IMG/VR virus record: IMGVR_UViG_3300045135_003504
Coordinates: 1-29,540 of that record
Strand: one strand, 5' to 3'
DNA length: 29,540 nucleotides
DNA from: a virus
In this document: in pieces, positions 15,491 to 23,912 of the stretch
Position numbering within the stretch: position 1 is the first letter of the stretch
How the letters are laid out: every line of letters begins with the position of its first letter
Program-made: the position numbers and the translations under genes
The notes under the pieces: generated by a model
Told to the model about the DNA's origin: nothing
What the model saw: only the letters and a program-made list of their open reading frames with translations
Database searches by the model: none

Positions 15491-15991
15491 TTGCCAGACC
15501 AGACCAATCTCGTGATCAATGGGTGGACCATCTATCTCCACCCACTGATCATTGATGAACTAGACACCCTTATCTCAAAAGTCGAAACCTTAAAAGAAAA
15601 GGACCCTGATAAATACACCAGCAAAAATGTAACAAAGCGTCTAGCTGCAATCGACAAATTAATATTTGATGTTATTCCTCAAGACCCGACTAAACCTGTG
15701 TACCGTCAAGGCGATACTTTAGGGAATGATCACAAGCATTGGTTTCGAGCCAAATTTTTCCAGCAATATCGATTATTTTTTCGGTTTGATACTACTTCAA
15801 AAATAATTGTATTTGCATGGGTTAATGATGAAAATAACAAACGTGCTTATGGCAGCAAATCTGATGCCTACCGCGTCTTTGAAAAAAAGCTTAAATCCGG
15901 CAACCCTCCCGATGATTGGGACCAGTTACTGAAGGAAACTAAGCTTGATCTTAAGCGTATGCAGGCAACTGTAGGCAAACTTAAAAAATAA
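15491..15991 (+). CDS. yhaV: Toxin YhaV, ribosome-dependent mRNA interferase
   Basis: A 166-aa YhaV toxin (E. coli protein 154 aa), a RelE-superfamily RNase that cuts mRNA. Alignment by eye is clear: NGWTIYLHPLI, KVETLKEKDPDKY, AAIDKLIFDVIPQDPTKPVYRQGDTLG (in parts), FRAKFFQQYRLFFRFD, VFAWVNDENNKRAYGSKSDAYRVF and KSGNPPDDWDQL. The start is TTG at 15491, supported by GAGG ten bases upstream and by the homologue's N-terminus; no in-frame ATG lies before the conserved NGW. The open frame shows no damage, so the toxin should be active. Its stop is 7 bases from the converging methylase stop. Confidence 0.94.
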   Translation: MPDQTNLVINGWTIYLHPLIIDELDTLISKVETLKEKDPDKYTSKNVTKRLAAIDKLIFDVIPQDPTKPVYRQGDTLGNDHKHWFRAKFFQQYRLFFRFDTTSKIIVFAWVNDENNKRAYGSKSDAYRVFEKKLKSGNPPDDWDQLLKETKLDLKRMQATVGKLKK

Positions 15992-15998
15992 CGCCCAT

Positions 15999-17264
15999 TT
16001 AAACAGTTAGGCATATTTTCTGGGTTTTTATCGCTACTTCATCAAATAATTCTAAACTACCAACACGAACTGCTTGCTCTCCCGAGAACTCCTGCCAACG
16101 ACGGATGATCACGTCCACGTATTTTGGATCCAGTTCGATTAGTCGTGCAGAGCGATTTGTCTTCTCACAGGCAATCAATGTACTGCCGGATCCACCAAAG
16201 AGATCCAATACAATGTCCCTGCTCTTGCTGGAGTTACGAATGGCTCGCTCGACCAACTCCACTGGTTTCATCGTTGGATGTAGATCATTGCACATGGGTT
16301 TATTGAAAAACCACACATCACTTTGATTGCGATCGCCACACCAAAAATGATCACCACCATCCTTCCAACCATATAAAATAGGTTCGTACTGACGTTGGTA
16401 GTCTGAGCGCCCTAACGTGAATGTATGCTTGGCCCATATGATAAACGTTGACCACTTGCCACCAGCATCCCTGAATGCTTTTTGCAGGGTATCCAACTCA
16501 CTGGATGACATGGCCACATAACATGCGCCCTTGGTCACGCTCAGTAGATTGGAAAGCGCAGCATTCAGAAAACTGTAGAAATCATCACCTAAAGAATCGT
16601 TCTTAATTCGGCGATCACGCCCCTGCTGCTTGTCCGTTACGCTACCTGTGTAATCCACGTTGTAAGGTGGATCGGTAAAGGCCATATCGGCTAGCTCGTC
16701 ACCCATGAGCTTTGCCAGATCATCTGCACTTGTAGAATCCCCACATAGCAATCGATGGTTGCCAAGCATCCAAAGATCGCCCAACTTACTGACAGGTTGT
16801 TCTTCCACTTCAGGAACTTGATCTTCATCCGTGTCTCCATTGCCCGATTCAGGCTCAAGCAGTTCATCCAGCTCCACGTCTGTGAAGCCAATGATATCTA
16901 GATCAAAACCGATATCCTGAAGTTCCCCTAATTCAAGCCTCAACATGTCTTCATTCCAGGAAGATGACTCAGCTAGGCGGTTATCCGCGATGACTAACGC
17001 ACGCCGTTGCGCTTCGGTTAAGTGACTGATCACAATCACAGGAACCAGCTCCAGACTAAGTTGCTGAGCGGCCATCAGTCTGCCGTGTCCTGCGATAATG
17101 ACATTGTCATCACCGACTAGGATGGGGTTCACAAAGCCAAATTCAGCAATGGATCCTGCGATCTGTGAAATCTGTGCATCATCATGCATTCGTGAATTTC
17201 GGGCATACGGGATCAACTGCTGGAGCGGCCAGTGCTCCACAGACTCAACGCTAATTGGCTGCAT
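15999..17264 (-). CDS. DNA (N4/N6-adenine) methyltransferase with ParB-like N-terminal domain
   Basis: A 421-aa fusion. Residues 1-100 are a ParB/sulfiredoxin-fold domain (QLIPYARNSRMHDDAQI, then NPILVGDDNVIIAGHGRLMAAQQL). A linker rich in Asp/Glu follows, then a beta-class N4/N6 methylase domain: DPPY at 198-201 comes before LDLFGGSGSTLIACE near residue 355, and RLIELDPKYVDVIIRRWQ ends the domain. Such enzymes are common as solitary phage methylases that shield phage DNA or alter expression. No restriction partner is nearby. The ribosome site is weak (TTAGG). It lies between the early-operon terminator and the convergent toxin gene, so it needs its own promoter. Confidence 0.94.
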   Translation of the reverse strand: MQPISVESVEHWPLQQLIPYARNSRMHDDAQISQIAGSIAEFGFVNPILVGDDNVIIAGHGRLMAAQQLSLELVPVIVISHLTEAQRRALVIADNRLAESSSWNEDMLRLELGELQDIGFDLDIIGFTDVELDELLEPESGNGDTDEDQVPEVEEQPVSKLGDLWMLGNHRLLCGDSTSADDLAKLMGDELADMAFTDPPYNVDYTGSVTDKQQGRDRRIKNDSLGDDFYSFLNAALSNLLSVTKGACYVAMSSSELDTLQKAFRDAGGKWSTFIIWAKHTFTLGRSDYQRQYEPILYGWKDGGDHFWCGDRNQSDVWFFNKPMCNDLHPTMKPVELVERAIRNSSKSRDIVLDLFGGSGSTLIACEKTNRSARLIELDPKYVDVIIRRWQEFSGEQAVRVGSLELFDEVAIKTQKICLTV

Positions 17265-17489
17265 GAAAAACCTAATCTAATTTGGAATATTTTGAAAAAT
17301 GAGAACGGTGTGGATGCAAACCTTGATGGCTGCAAACCCGATTTAAAAGTCTATCGGTAGCGAAATACGGCGGCGTTGCCCCCCGCAAAAAGTCAACCCC
17401 CCGGAAGGAACCATTTTTCTTTTTGACACGCTAAACCCGACACGTTTACGCAAATACACCTAAATACCTCGACGATTTATTTAGTCATC
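17265..17489. other. Gene-free stretch upstream of the methylase
   Basis: No gene is seen. The centre contains two C6 runs with similar context, CCCCCCGCAAAA and CCCCCCGGAAGG, around 17378-17407, within AT-rich flanks. A TTGACT on the minus strand lies between them but has no good -10 at normal spacing. GACACG occurs twice near 17425-17445. A methylase promoter must lie here, and the unusual C runs make it a possible packaging or regulatory site, though neither is demonstrated. Confidence 0.3.
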
Positions 17490-17526
17490 CAAAAAGAAAG
17501 AGCCACAGACCGAAATCATGTGGCTC
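17490..17526 (-). terminator. Rho-independent terminator of the early/replication operon
   Basis: GAGCCACA (17500-17507) pairs perfectly with TGTGGCTC (17519-17526) around an 11-base loop. Read on the minus strand, the stem is followed by TTTCTTTTT (17491-17499). It lies about 100 bases after the last early gene, so it should stop transcription before the methylase and late genes. Confidence 0.85.
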
Positions 17527-17628
17527 TCACGCAATGTTTCCCTAGCTTAGAATGCATTCTGGCATAAAACGGAAGTTTTGTCCCACCCCCACTTTTCGCA
17601 GATCCTGTCAGCTTTACGCAGGTATTGT

Positions 17629-18003
17629 TTACGACTGTAAATTTCTAGTAATTTCCATCAAAGCCCCCTCCCAATAGCGCTGGGCAGAGGTTCTTGGGAA
17701 TCCTGTGCGCCTAGAAATCTCTCTCCAGGGCACCCGATAGGCTCGAAGCCAGACAAGTGTACGCTGACCTGGATTCAAACAATCAAACCATGTCAGCGTC
17801 TCCTCCATCCGAGTAATCTGATCAGGTGTGGCCACAAGCTTGGTTACCCCCACCTCCGATTCATGCTTGTGAGCTTGAACCAAATCCGGCCAATAGGATT
17901 GATACCCCATGCTGCGATCACCAGGGAGGCGCTCCATGGTGTTTACACACTCCTCCAGACGGTAGGCGATATCATCAACCGTTTTCACCTCAAATCGAAT
18001 CAT
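17629..18003 (-). CDS. HTH protein at the end of the early operon (DUF6362-like)
   Basis: A 124-aa protein, probably DNA-binding. The C-terminal third, LVWLRAYRVPWREISRRTGF then PRTSAQRYWEGAL, is a sigma-region-4-like helix-turn-helix around residues 83-115. The N-terminal half has a YRLEECVNTMERLPGDRSMG segment. It resembles the DUF6362 family found in phages. It starts with ATG at 18003 overlapping the resolvase stop, with GGAGA upstream. Being the last early gene before the terminator, it could be the activator of late transcription, an inference from position. Confidence 0.72.
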   Translation of the reverse strand: MIRFEVKTVDDIAYRLEECVNTMERLPGDRSMGYQSYWPDLVQAHKHESEVGVTKLVATPDQITRMEETLTWFDCLNPGQRTLVWLRAYRVPWREISRRTGFPRTSAQRYWEGALMEITRNLQS

Positions 18004-18497
18004 AGGCTGTCTCCGGTTATGCGTTCGTCCATGGCCCAGTACATGAGCGCAATGGCATCGGCTTCGTTATCATCTTTGGGATTGTGCCCCTTGGCTTTGA
18101 CCGAATCAATCATCATGGTCTTACTGGCATTGCCCTTACCCGTAGCATGACGTTTGATGGTGCACACCGGCACACCCTCGTAGGGTATCTCATTGTCTTC
18201 ACACCAGGCGGTTAAGTGCGCCATGAAACCACCGTAGGCGTGAGCAGCATCCACACCAAGGTGACGTCTGACTTCCTCGAAGAATACGGCATCAATGGAT
18301 CCGGTGTTTTGTTTAAGGTCACTCAAGAACTTGGTGAATTTTAAAAACCGCATGCCACCTCCCTGCCACCGGTCGTTTTTGAAATTTATCGTGCCACTGG
18401 TAATCACACCCTGAGAATTTATGGCCCATCCCGAGGTTGTACCTAGATCAAGTGTTAAGACAACTTGGTGATTCGATTGATCGATTAATGAATTCAT
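18000..18497 (-). CDS. RuvC-like Holliday junction resolvase
   Basis: A 165-aa RNase H-fold resolvase of the RuvC type; E. coli RuvC is 173 aa. The acidic active site is readable: Asp17 in LTLDLGTTSGWA, Glu74/75 in VFFEEVRRH, and Asp143 and Asp147 in KDDNEADAIALM. In phages such enzymes clear branches before packaging or finish recombination. GGAGG lies six bases before the ATG at 18497, which rules out a longer frame starting at 18551. The ATG overlaps the upstream ORF's stop (ATGA). Confidence 0.9.
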   Translation of the reverse strand: MNSLIDQSNHQVVLTLDLGTTSGWAINSQGVITSGTINFKNDRWQGGGMRFLKFTKFLSDLKQNTGSIDAVFFEEVRRHLGVDAAHAYGGFMAHLTAWCEDNEIPYEGVPVCTIKRHATGKGNASKTMMIDSVKAKGHNPKDDNEADAIALMYWAMDERITGDSL

Positions 18498-18892
18498 ACT
18501 CGACCTCCACAACCCAATGGAAACGTACCTGACCAAAAACGCCCCACGCAAAAATATCCATTGGTATTATGTTTGGCGTAAGCTTTAGTGCAACGCCAAT
18601 ACATATACTTTATGTATAGGGTCATAACTATAATCTGGAATTCACCCTCAAACCCTTTAATACCAAGGGTTTCAAGCCAGATTTGTAGATTTGAATTCAG
18701 ATTTGATTTCAAATCTGGATTTCTGCCAAAAAATACGCTGAAAGCCCTGTCGTAGTTGGCTTTCATACCCAAAATCCAGATTTGATCAGATTTCAGATTT
18801 GGACAAATCTGGCTCAGATTTGTGGAAAGTTTGTATACCTTTTTGATAGGCAAAGGAAACTTCAAACTGTTTCGCTTAAGGGTAAATTTCAT
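18494..18892 (-). CDS. Small unknown ORF carrying the iteron array
   Basis: A 132-aa frame with no recognised family. Three facts favour a real gene: GGAGG lies seven bases before the ATG at 18892, that ATG shares its A with the primase stop (TGATG), and its stop overlaps the resolvase start (ATGA). Against it, the sequence is low in conserved character: residues ~25-80 are shaped by the CAGATTTG repeats (NLSQICPNLKSDQIW, NPDLKSNLNSNLQIWLE) and the C-terminus is rich in W, C and G. It could be a replication protein whose gene holds the origin, as lambda O does, or a frame kept open by chance. Confidence 0.5.
   Translation of the reverse strand: MKFTLKRNSLKFPLPIKKVYKLSTNLSQICPNLKSDQIWILGMKANYDRAFSVFFGRNPDLKSNLNSNLQIWLETLGIKGFEGEFQIIVMTLYIKYMYWRCTKAYAKHNTNGYFCVGRFWSGTFPLGCGGRV
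18599..18617. repeat. AT-rich inverted repeat near the putative origin
   Basis: ATACATA (18599-18605) and TATGTAT (18611-18617) pair around a 5-base centre in an AT-rich segment about 60 bp from the iterons. It could be a DNA-unwinding element or a binding site. No T-tract of terminator type is present. Confidence 0.35.
18677..18822. repeat. CAGATTTG iteron array, probable phage replication origin
   Basis: The 8-mer CAGATTTG occurs exactly seven times in 145 bp: direct at 18678, 18698, 18777, 18794 and 18815, inverted (CAAATCTG) at 18710 and 18804. Near copies lie at 18686 (TAGATTTG) and 18787 (CAGATTTC). They form two clusters, 18678-18717 and 18777-18822, split by about 60 bp. The array lies directly after the primase-helicase gene and beside AT-rich sequence, which is how theta origins with iteron-binding initiators look (lambda, many plasmids). 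Which protein binds is not known. Confidence 0.72.
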
Positions 18893-21075
18893 CATATATC
18901 CTCCTCATCATAGACCCACACTTTGGGATTTTCGACAGGTAATAGAGCCGCTGTTTGGCGACATTTATAGTGGCTTGGGAGTAGAGAAACACCTTTTTGG
19001 ATCGTTTCTCCAGATTCATTTTCGGGGGTTTCGCTTTCAGTTATCAGACACATATCTTCCACGCATATATAGCCAAATTTTGACCGAGGTGGTTTAGGTA
19101 AATCGTACTCTTCAACGTTCTTAATAAACTTAATAAAGCCCTTGGTTGCCAGAACATCCATACGGCTTCGTATCGTGTCTTTACCTCCTAAGCTAGACCG
19201 GTTTTCAAATGACTGACAGAATTGCGTGATGGTATACAGACGCCCTTGCCTTGCCTCCTCAAAGATAATGTCCAAAATGACGTCACGCTTTCTGCGACGT
19301 TCTGCGTCTAATTTCGCACCGTGATCTTTGTTAACGAGACGCTCACTGGAACGATCAAGCTCGCGCCATTCGCCCTGACTCTTATCTACGATCTTGGGCG
19401 TAATACCGGGACCATTACGAAGCTCAAACACCAAGGTACGATCGGTACGGTTCTCATCGGGCCGAAACAACAGCATGCCTGTGGTGTAGTAACCACGCAG
19501 ACTGCCCGCACCAGATAAGGCCAAAAACGGATCTTCTTCGACCTGACGTTTACCCATCTTTCTGGTGTGATGAACTAGGATAATGCCGGCGTTGGGGTTG
19601 ATCACATCACGGAGTTTCTCTACTCGCTCTCGCAAGAAGAACAGCATGGCGTTGTTATCGTTTTCACTGTTACCTTCGGTGCCGCCGTCAAAGACATTAC
19701 GAATTGGGTCTATCACGACGATGTCGATTGGTGCCTTTTCAGACAGGTATTTCAGGGTGTCCTGGACTTGCGATACACCTTCATCGTTAAGTACCAATCG
19801 TAGCTGTGGAGTGACCATCAAATTAGCTGCTGCTTTGACTTTTACCGACGTTGATAAATCCATGGACTGCACGCGCTCACGAAGGTAGTGATACTGCACT
19901 TCAGCCTGCAGATAAAAGATCCGTAAAGGACGCGATGGCTTTAGATCCAGAAACGCTTTACCGGCCGCCATATGCGTAAGCCATGAAAGCAAAAAGTCAC
20001 TTTTGCCCACCTTAGGTGCACCACCAAAAACGATCATGCCACCGGGTGTTAATACCCTTGGCTCAATCAAATCAGCAGGCATGGGAGATGAGTCTTTAAG
20101 CAAATCACCCAAAGTGAATGACGGAAGTAAAGCTCGCTCTTTTACCGCATCCTTTTGGGTGTTTTGAATGAATTGCCATACATCCATTCCTTGCTCTACC
20201 GCATCATAAGCATCCCATTTTTGTGGCGTATGCTCAGGTATCTGTAGAACCGATACGGTTTCAGCACCAGCTGATGCAATGGCTTGAGCAGCCTTATGAG
20301 CATAAGCAATGCCAGCCTCATCGTTATCCGGCCAAATGGTGACGCGCTTTCCAATAAGTGGCGACCAATCCGTCTTATCAATTGGCGCATTGGCACCGTT
20401 CATGGCTGTGGTTGCCACAATGCCTTTTTGGATTAGCGCATCAGCAGCCTTTTCACCTTCCACCAACACCACATCAATGGCTTTATCAATCTGTGGTTGG
20501 TTGTAGAGAGGCCTTGGATCAGGCGTACGCGTGGCACGATTAACCACATCCCATGGCCTAAACTCCTTCCCAGCGGGTGTGTCATACCGGTACACGCAGG
20601 CAATCAACTTGCCCTTCGCATCACGGTAATCCCACTTCTGGGTAACAGGACCTAACTCATCCATAAGAACGTGTTTTTTGGGTTCTGCAGGCGGCACACG
20701 ATTCGGTGTTGGTAGATGTAACCACTGACCAATCGAATCCATCACAGCTTTAAAATCACGCTTTGCATTAAGCCCGTTGGCCTTAGCCCATAAATCGATG
20801 ACATCACCGCCTTCGCCAGTTGCAAAGTCCATCCACATACCGGCTCTTGGGCCCGTTAATTCCACCGATAAACTTTTACCGGGCGTGCCATCCACATCAC
20901 CAATCACAAACTGGTTATGCTTGGTTTTACCTGCCGGAAACAGATACCCAAGTACCGCATGCAATTGATCCATCAGGGACGCACGTACATCTCCTACAGA
21001 GCTTGTATGGGAATAAGCAGGACCTTGATCAGGTGCGTTGTTAAAGTCCTGCCATGGGCCTGAAATAACGCTCAT
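18892..21075 (-). CDS. Primase-helicase: TOPRIM domain fused to RepA-like RecA-fold ATPase
   Basis: A 727-aa replication protein. Residues ~45-100 (GDVDGTPGKSLSVELTGPRA, GMWMDFATGEGGDVIDLWA) are the zinc-less DNA-primase-like start; a TOPRIM domain has VEGEKAAD at 205-212 and PDNDEAG at 249-255. The ATPase has Walker A GGAPKVGKSD at 351-360, Walker B VVIDPI near 455 and ILVHHTRK near 505, the RepA/KaiC-like hexameric helicase type. A winged-helix-like C-terminus follows. It should load and prime at the adjacent iteron origin. The first residues, WQDFNNAPDQG, repeat a motif in the ssDNA-binding protein. It overlaps both neighbours. Confidence 0.9.
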   Translation of the reverse strand: MSVISGPWQDFNNAPDQGPAYSHTSSVGDVRASLMDQLHAVLGYLFPAGKTKHNQFVIGDVDGTPGKSLSVELTGPRAGMWMDFATGEGGDVIDLWAKANGLNAKRDFKAVMDSIGQWLHLPTPNRVPPAEPKKHVLMDELGPVTQKWDYRDAKGKLIACVYRYDTPAGKEFRPWDVVNRATRTPDPRPLYNQPQIDKAIDVVLVEGEKAADALIQKGIVATTAMNGANAPIDKTDWSPLIGKRVTIWPDNDEAGIAYAHKAAQAIASAGAETVSVLQIPEHTPQKWDAYDAVEQGMDVWQFIQNTQKDAVKERALLPSFTLGDLLKDSSPMPADLIEPRVLTPGGMIVFGGAPKVGKSDFLLSWLTHMAAGKAFLDLKPSRPLRIFYLQAEVQYHYLRERVQSMDLSTSVKVKAAANLMVTPQLRLVLNDEGVSQVQDTLKYLSEKAPIDIVVIDPIRNVFDGGTEGNSENDNNAMLFFLRERVEKLRDVINPNAGIILVHHTRKMGKRQVEEDPFLALSGAGSLRGYYTTGMLLFRPDENRTDRTLVFELRNGPGITPKIVDKSQGEWRELDRSSERLVNKDHGAKLDAERRRKRDVILDIIFEEARQGRLYTITQFCQSFENRSSLGGKDTIRSRMDVLATKGFIKFIKNVEEYDLPKPPRSKFGYICVEDMCLITESETPENESGETIQKGVSLLPSHYKCRQTAALLPVENPKVWVYDEEDI

Positions 21076-21863
21076 ACGTCACCTCCCCAGCAGCGCTTTT
21101 GCCATGAACAGAACTTACACTCAAAGTGACTGGATTCTTTAGCAATGCGTGGCAGCCAATCATTGGCATCACACGCCTCTAGTATCCGTACGCCACGATC
21201 GGAAGATCGCTGGGCAAGCTCACCATTAAATGGCACCCACTCAAAATAAAGCTCCGCAGTGTCCTTATTAATGGCTGTAAAGAGCGCATCGTTTTTGGCA
21301 ATGCCAGGAATCTGTTCTTCCATGTAAGCCTGATACAAAGCAATCTGCGCAGCATAGACAGGCTTTGATAGGGTTACGCCTCGCTTGGCCGTGTCTTTCC
21401 ATGATTTATTATTCAAGGATTTACACTCCCATAGTGCTGGGTAGCTGCCGGTAAGAACATCAGGACCAGATGCCAAAACGCCATCCACATGGCCTTTAAT
21501 GCGGCCACCCACAGCACTAAATCCATACTGAGAGCCTGACGAAGTTTCGGTATGAATATCAAACCCTGCCATACGCAACCACTTGATCGCCAAGTCTTCA
21601 AATACGTGCCCTGCAGCAAAGATACGTAACGTCTTACCAGTAAACGCTTTACCTTCATCTACCGGGATTTTTAGGTATTCAAACTGCAATGCCCGATCGC
21701 ATGACACCCCCAAGCGAGACCCGCCAAGATAGTGACGTGCCTCTTCTTTTTGGTTCTCTTCCTGAAGTGCAAAATCAATACGATCAACCAGCTTCTCGGT
21801 AAAGCTTTTACGGTGATTAAAATCGAGTATGGGTTGTTCAATTTCCAATGAATAAAACGACAT
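21072..21863 (-). CDS. Cas4/RecB-like PD-(D/E)XK exonuclease with Fe-S cysteines
   Basis: A 263-aa nuclease. The catalytic set is His/Glu in FAAGHVFEDLAIKWL near 83-95, Asp127 in GHVDGVL, and Glu146-x-Lys148 in LWECKSLN. Four cysteines, Cys55 early and Cys249, Cys252, Cys258 at the end, have the one-plus-three layout that holds the 4Fe-4S cluster of Cas4 and AddB. No CRISPR array or other cas gene is present, so this is the phage form, used for recombination end-resection with the Sak4-like protein. It starts as TAATG overlap with the previous gene. Confidence 0.88.
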   Translation of the reverse strand: MSFYSLEIEQPILDFNHRKSFTEKLVDRIDFALQEENQKEEARHYLGGSRLGVSCDRALQFEYLKIPVDEGKAFTGKTLRIFAAGHVFEDLAIKWLRMAGFDIHTETSSGSQYGFSAVGGRIKGHVDGVLASGPDVLTGSYPALWECKSLNNKSWKDTAKRGVTLSKPVYAAQIALYQAYMEEQIPGIAKNDALFTAINKDTAELYFEWVPFNGELAQRSSDRGVRILEACDANDWLPRIAKESSHFECKFCSWQKRCWGGDV

Positions 21864-22231
21864 TAAAACGGCACCTCATCCTTGTAGAGTGTTTGTAGTT
21901 GCAGGTGATAGGCCTCTAGCACCGTATCGACCAAGCCTTGGATCTCGGCTTTGGTATAGGCACCCAAACCTTTATCCATTCCTACGCCTGCCACGTAATC
22001 ACCAAGTTTTGGTAATACAGATTCAGCTGCCTGTTGTTCTAATCCAGTACGAATCACTTCTGTCATACCTTTACCTCGTTGTAGCAAATCAAAATGAATG
22101 TCCTGACAGGCTTTGGAACAAAAACGTTTTTTTGCATATGCCCCTTCCAACCTGAACCTGTGGTGTTTAGGATTCGTCCAACCGAACCCTCTTGGTGGTC
22201 GATGACAAACCTCGCATCGGTAACTACACAC
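21863..22231 (-). CDS. Small zinc-finger phage protein (DUF6511-like)
   Basis: A 122-aa protein with an N-terminal zinc-binding region: CEVCHRPPRGFGWTNP at residues 6-21 and CSKACQDIHF near 38-47, giving a CxxC...CxxxC-H set. The rest is helical (LGAYTKAEIQGLVDTVLEAY). It resembles DUF6511 proteins in phage replication operons, function unknown. The start is GTG at 22231 with GGGAGG nine bases upstream; an ATG two bases earlier is in another frame. It lies between the helicase and the nuclease and may assist one of them. Confidence 0.78.
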   Translation of the reverse strand: MCSYRCEVCHRPPRGFGWTNPKHHRFRLEGAYAKKRFCSKACQDIHFDLLQRGKGMTEVIRTGLEQQAAESVLPKLGDYVAGVGMDKGLGAYTKAEIQGLVDTVLEAYHLQLQTLYKDEVPF

Positions 22232-22232
22232 A

Positions 22233-23912
22233 TTAAGCAGCCTCCCTGTTAGCGGCCCTAAAGACCTGTTGTTGGATGTCTTTTTTGTTAAATTGAAATG
22301 CCAATAAGCACGATGCGTGATAACGGGTTAGGCCAAAATCATGACGGTACTTGGGTGCTAAAAACTTCAACTGCTGAGGCGTTGCTGCCTGTGATAACCA
22401 GCGCTTTGATTTATTGGCCGCTTCTTCAGTTTCATGGGTGTTAAGCCAATCATCCGCAGCCGCCAAACAAACGGTACGATCGCCTTTAGCAAGTAATCTT
22501 GTCGCTATGCGCTTTCGACCGCCTAAGCCATACCAGTGACCATTTAGCTGAAAGACACCCGCCCATGCTTCAAAGCCTGTGGCCATAAAAGCTGCGTTAT
22601 CTTCAAACACATCGCACCAGCGAAAGGATGAGCGTTTAAGTAGATCAATCTCGGACATGACAAAGTCAGCCAACAAAGTGACATCATCACTTTTCTTCGA
22701 GCTAAACTGATGTCCGCAGATAGAACATTCCTGTACTGCTGCAGGTAAATCTGCTTCACAGTCTGGACATTGTTTTCTGGGTGCCTCACCTTTGGATTCA
22801 CCAGAATAGCCGTCAAGGTTTGCGTCCGTTTCCAAAGTACCGTGCAGTATCGAACTGGTACCAAAATCTAAAACAATGCAGTCCGTTTTAGTGATACCTG
22901 GATACTCATTGGGATCGACTATACGTAAGCCTCTACCTACACATTGAATGAACGTGGATTTTTGAGAACTAGGCCTTAGCATTACAATGCAACTAACAGG
23001 CTGACTATCAAATCCTTCCGTTAGCACATAGCAGTTAAGTAATACCTGAAGATCACCTTTATCAAACTGTTCAATCAATGCCTGTCGGTTAGCTTTAGAC
23101 ATAGAGCCATCAATCACGGCCGACTTAATGCCAGCATCGACAAACGCCTTACAAACGTTCTGGGCATGACGAACAGTCGAGCAAAAGACAATGGTCTTCC
23201 TATCCCCAGCCTTTTCCTGCCAGTGCCTTACAACGGAATCATTTATCACTTGATGATCAAGAATGGCTTCAACTTCATTCATATCAAAATCGTTAGCACT
23301 GACTCGAACTTGCTCAAGATCTGACTGGACGCCGACATCAATAACAAAGGTTCTAGGTGGCACTAGATGACCATCATTGATCACTTCTCGTAGCTTCACC
23401 TGATCAGCCACATTGGTGAATACACTCCTCAAGCCCTTTTTATCTCCTCTCACAGGAGAAGCCGTCACACCAAATACTTTTAGGCCTGGGTTAAGTGACT
23501 TAGCGTGATCTATGATCTTGAGATAACTGGAAGCGACCGCATGGTGTGCTTCATCAATCACCAGTAGATCCAATGCAGGCATACGATCTAAATTAGCCTC
23601 ACGACACAGCGTCTGGACCATGGCAAATGTAGTCTTACCACTCCATGACTTTTCACTCGCATTTAAGATCGATGTGGATACATTTGGCACCACTCTCTGA
23701 AATTTCTGCTGGTTCTGGTTCGTTAGTTCATCTCTGTGTGCTAAGACACAGGCCTTACTTTCTTTTCCTTTGATTAATTCGCCAACAGCTGCTGATAGGG
23801 CCCAGGTTTTTCCAAAACCGGTAACGGCAACACCTAAAGTGTTGCCGTGTTCCTGGAGCGCATCGATACAGCGATCAACAAATAATCTCTGGCGATTGCG
23901 CAACAAAGTCAT
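22233..23912 (-). CDS. Superfamily II DNA/RNA helicase (DEAH type) with zinc ribbon
   Basis: A 559-aa helicase. Motif I is VTGFGKT at 30-36, motif II DEAH at 120-123, motif III TASPVRG, and motif VI QCVGRGLR near 325, so both RecA-like lobes are complete. A four-cysteine zinc ribbon (CPDCEADLP...CSICGHQF) follows near residue 390, then a ~150-residue C-terminal region ending in repeated helical segments. The family includes phage helicases used in recombination-dependent replication and fork remodelling, such as T4 UvsW. ATG at 23912 overlaps the HNH-like gene's stop. Confidence 0.92.
   Translation of the reverse strand: MTLLRNRQRLFVDRCIDALQEHGNTLGVAVTGFGKTWALSAAVGELIKGKESKACVLAHRDELTNQNQQKFQRVVPNVSTSILNASEKSWSGKTTFAMVQTLCREANLDRMPALDLLVIDEAHHAVASSYLKIIDHAKSLNPGLKVFGVTASPVRGDKKGLRSVFTNVADQVKLREVINDGHLVPPRTFVIDVGVQSDLEQVRVSANDFDMNEVEAILDHQVINDSVVRHWQEKAGDRKTIVFCSTVRHAQNVCKAFVDAGIKSAVIDGSMSKANRQALIEQFDKGDLQVLLNCYVLTEGFDSQPVSCIVMLRPSSQKSTFIQCVGRGLRIVDPNEYPGITKTDCIVLDFGTSSILHGTLETDANLDGYSGESKGEAPRKQCPDCEADLPAAVQECSICGHQFSSKKSDDVTLLADFVMSEIDLLKRSSFRWCDVFEDNAAFMATGFEAWAGVFQLNGHWYGLGGRKRIATRLLAKGDRTVCLAAADDWLNTHETEEAANKSKRWLSQAATPQQLKFLAPKYRHDFGLTRYHASCLLAFQFNKKDIQQQVFRAANREAA

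Noticed and set aside
18677-18822. Repeat cluster as a CRISPR array
   Set aside because: The 8-mers occur in both orientations with uneven spacing and no constant spacer length, which fits iterons.
21072-21863. Cas4-like nuclease as a sign of a CRISPR system
   Set aside because: No other cas gene and no regularly spaced repeat array are in the window; the operon context is phage recombination.
22229-22233. ATG at 22233 as the start of the zinc-finger gene
   Set aside because: It is in a different reading frame from the cysteine-rich protein; the in-frame start is the GTG at 22231.
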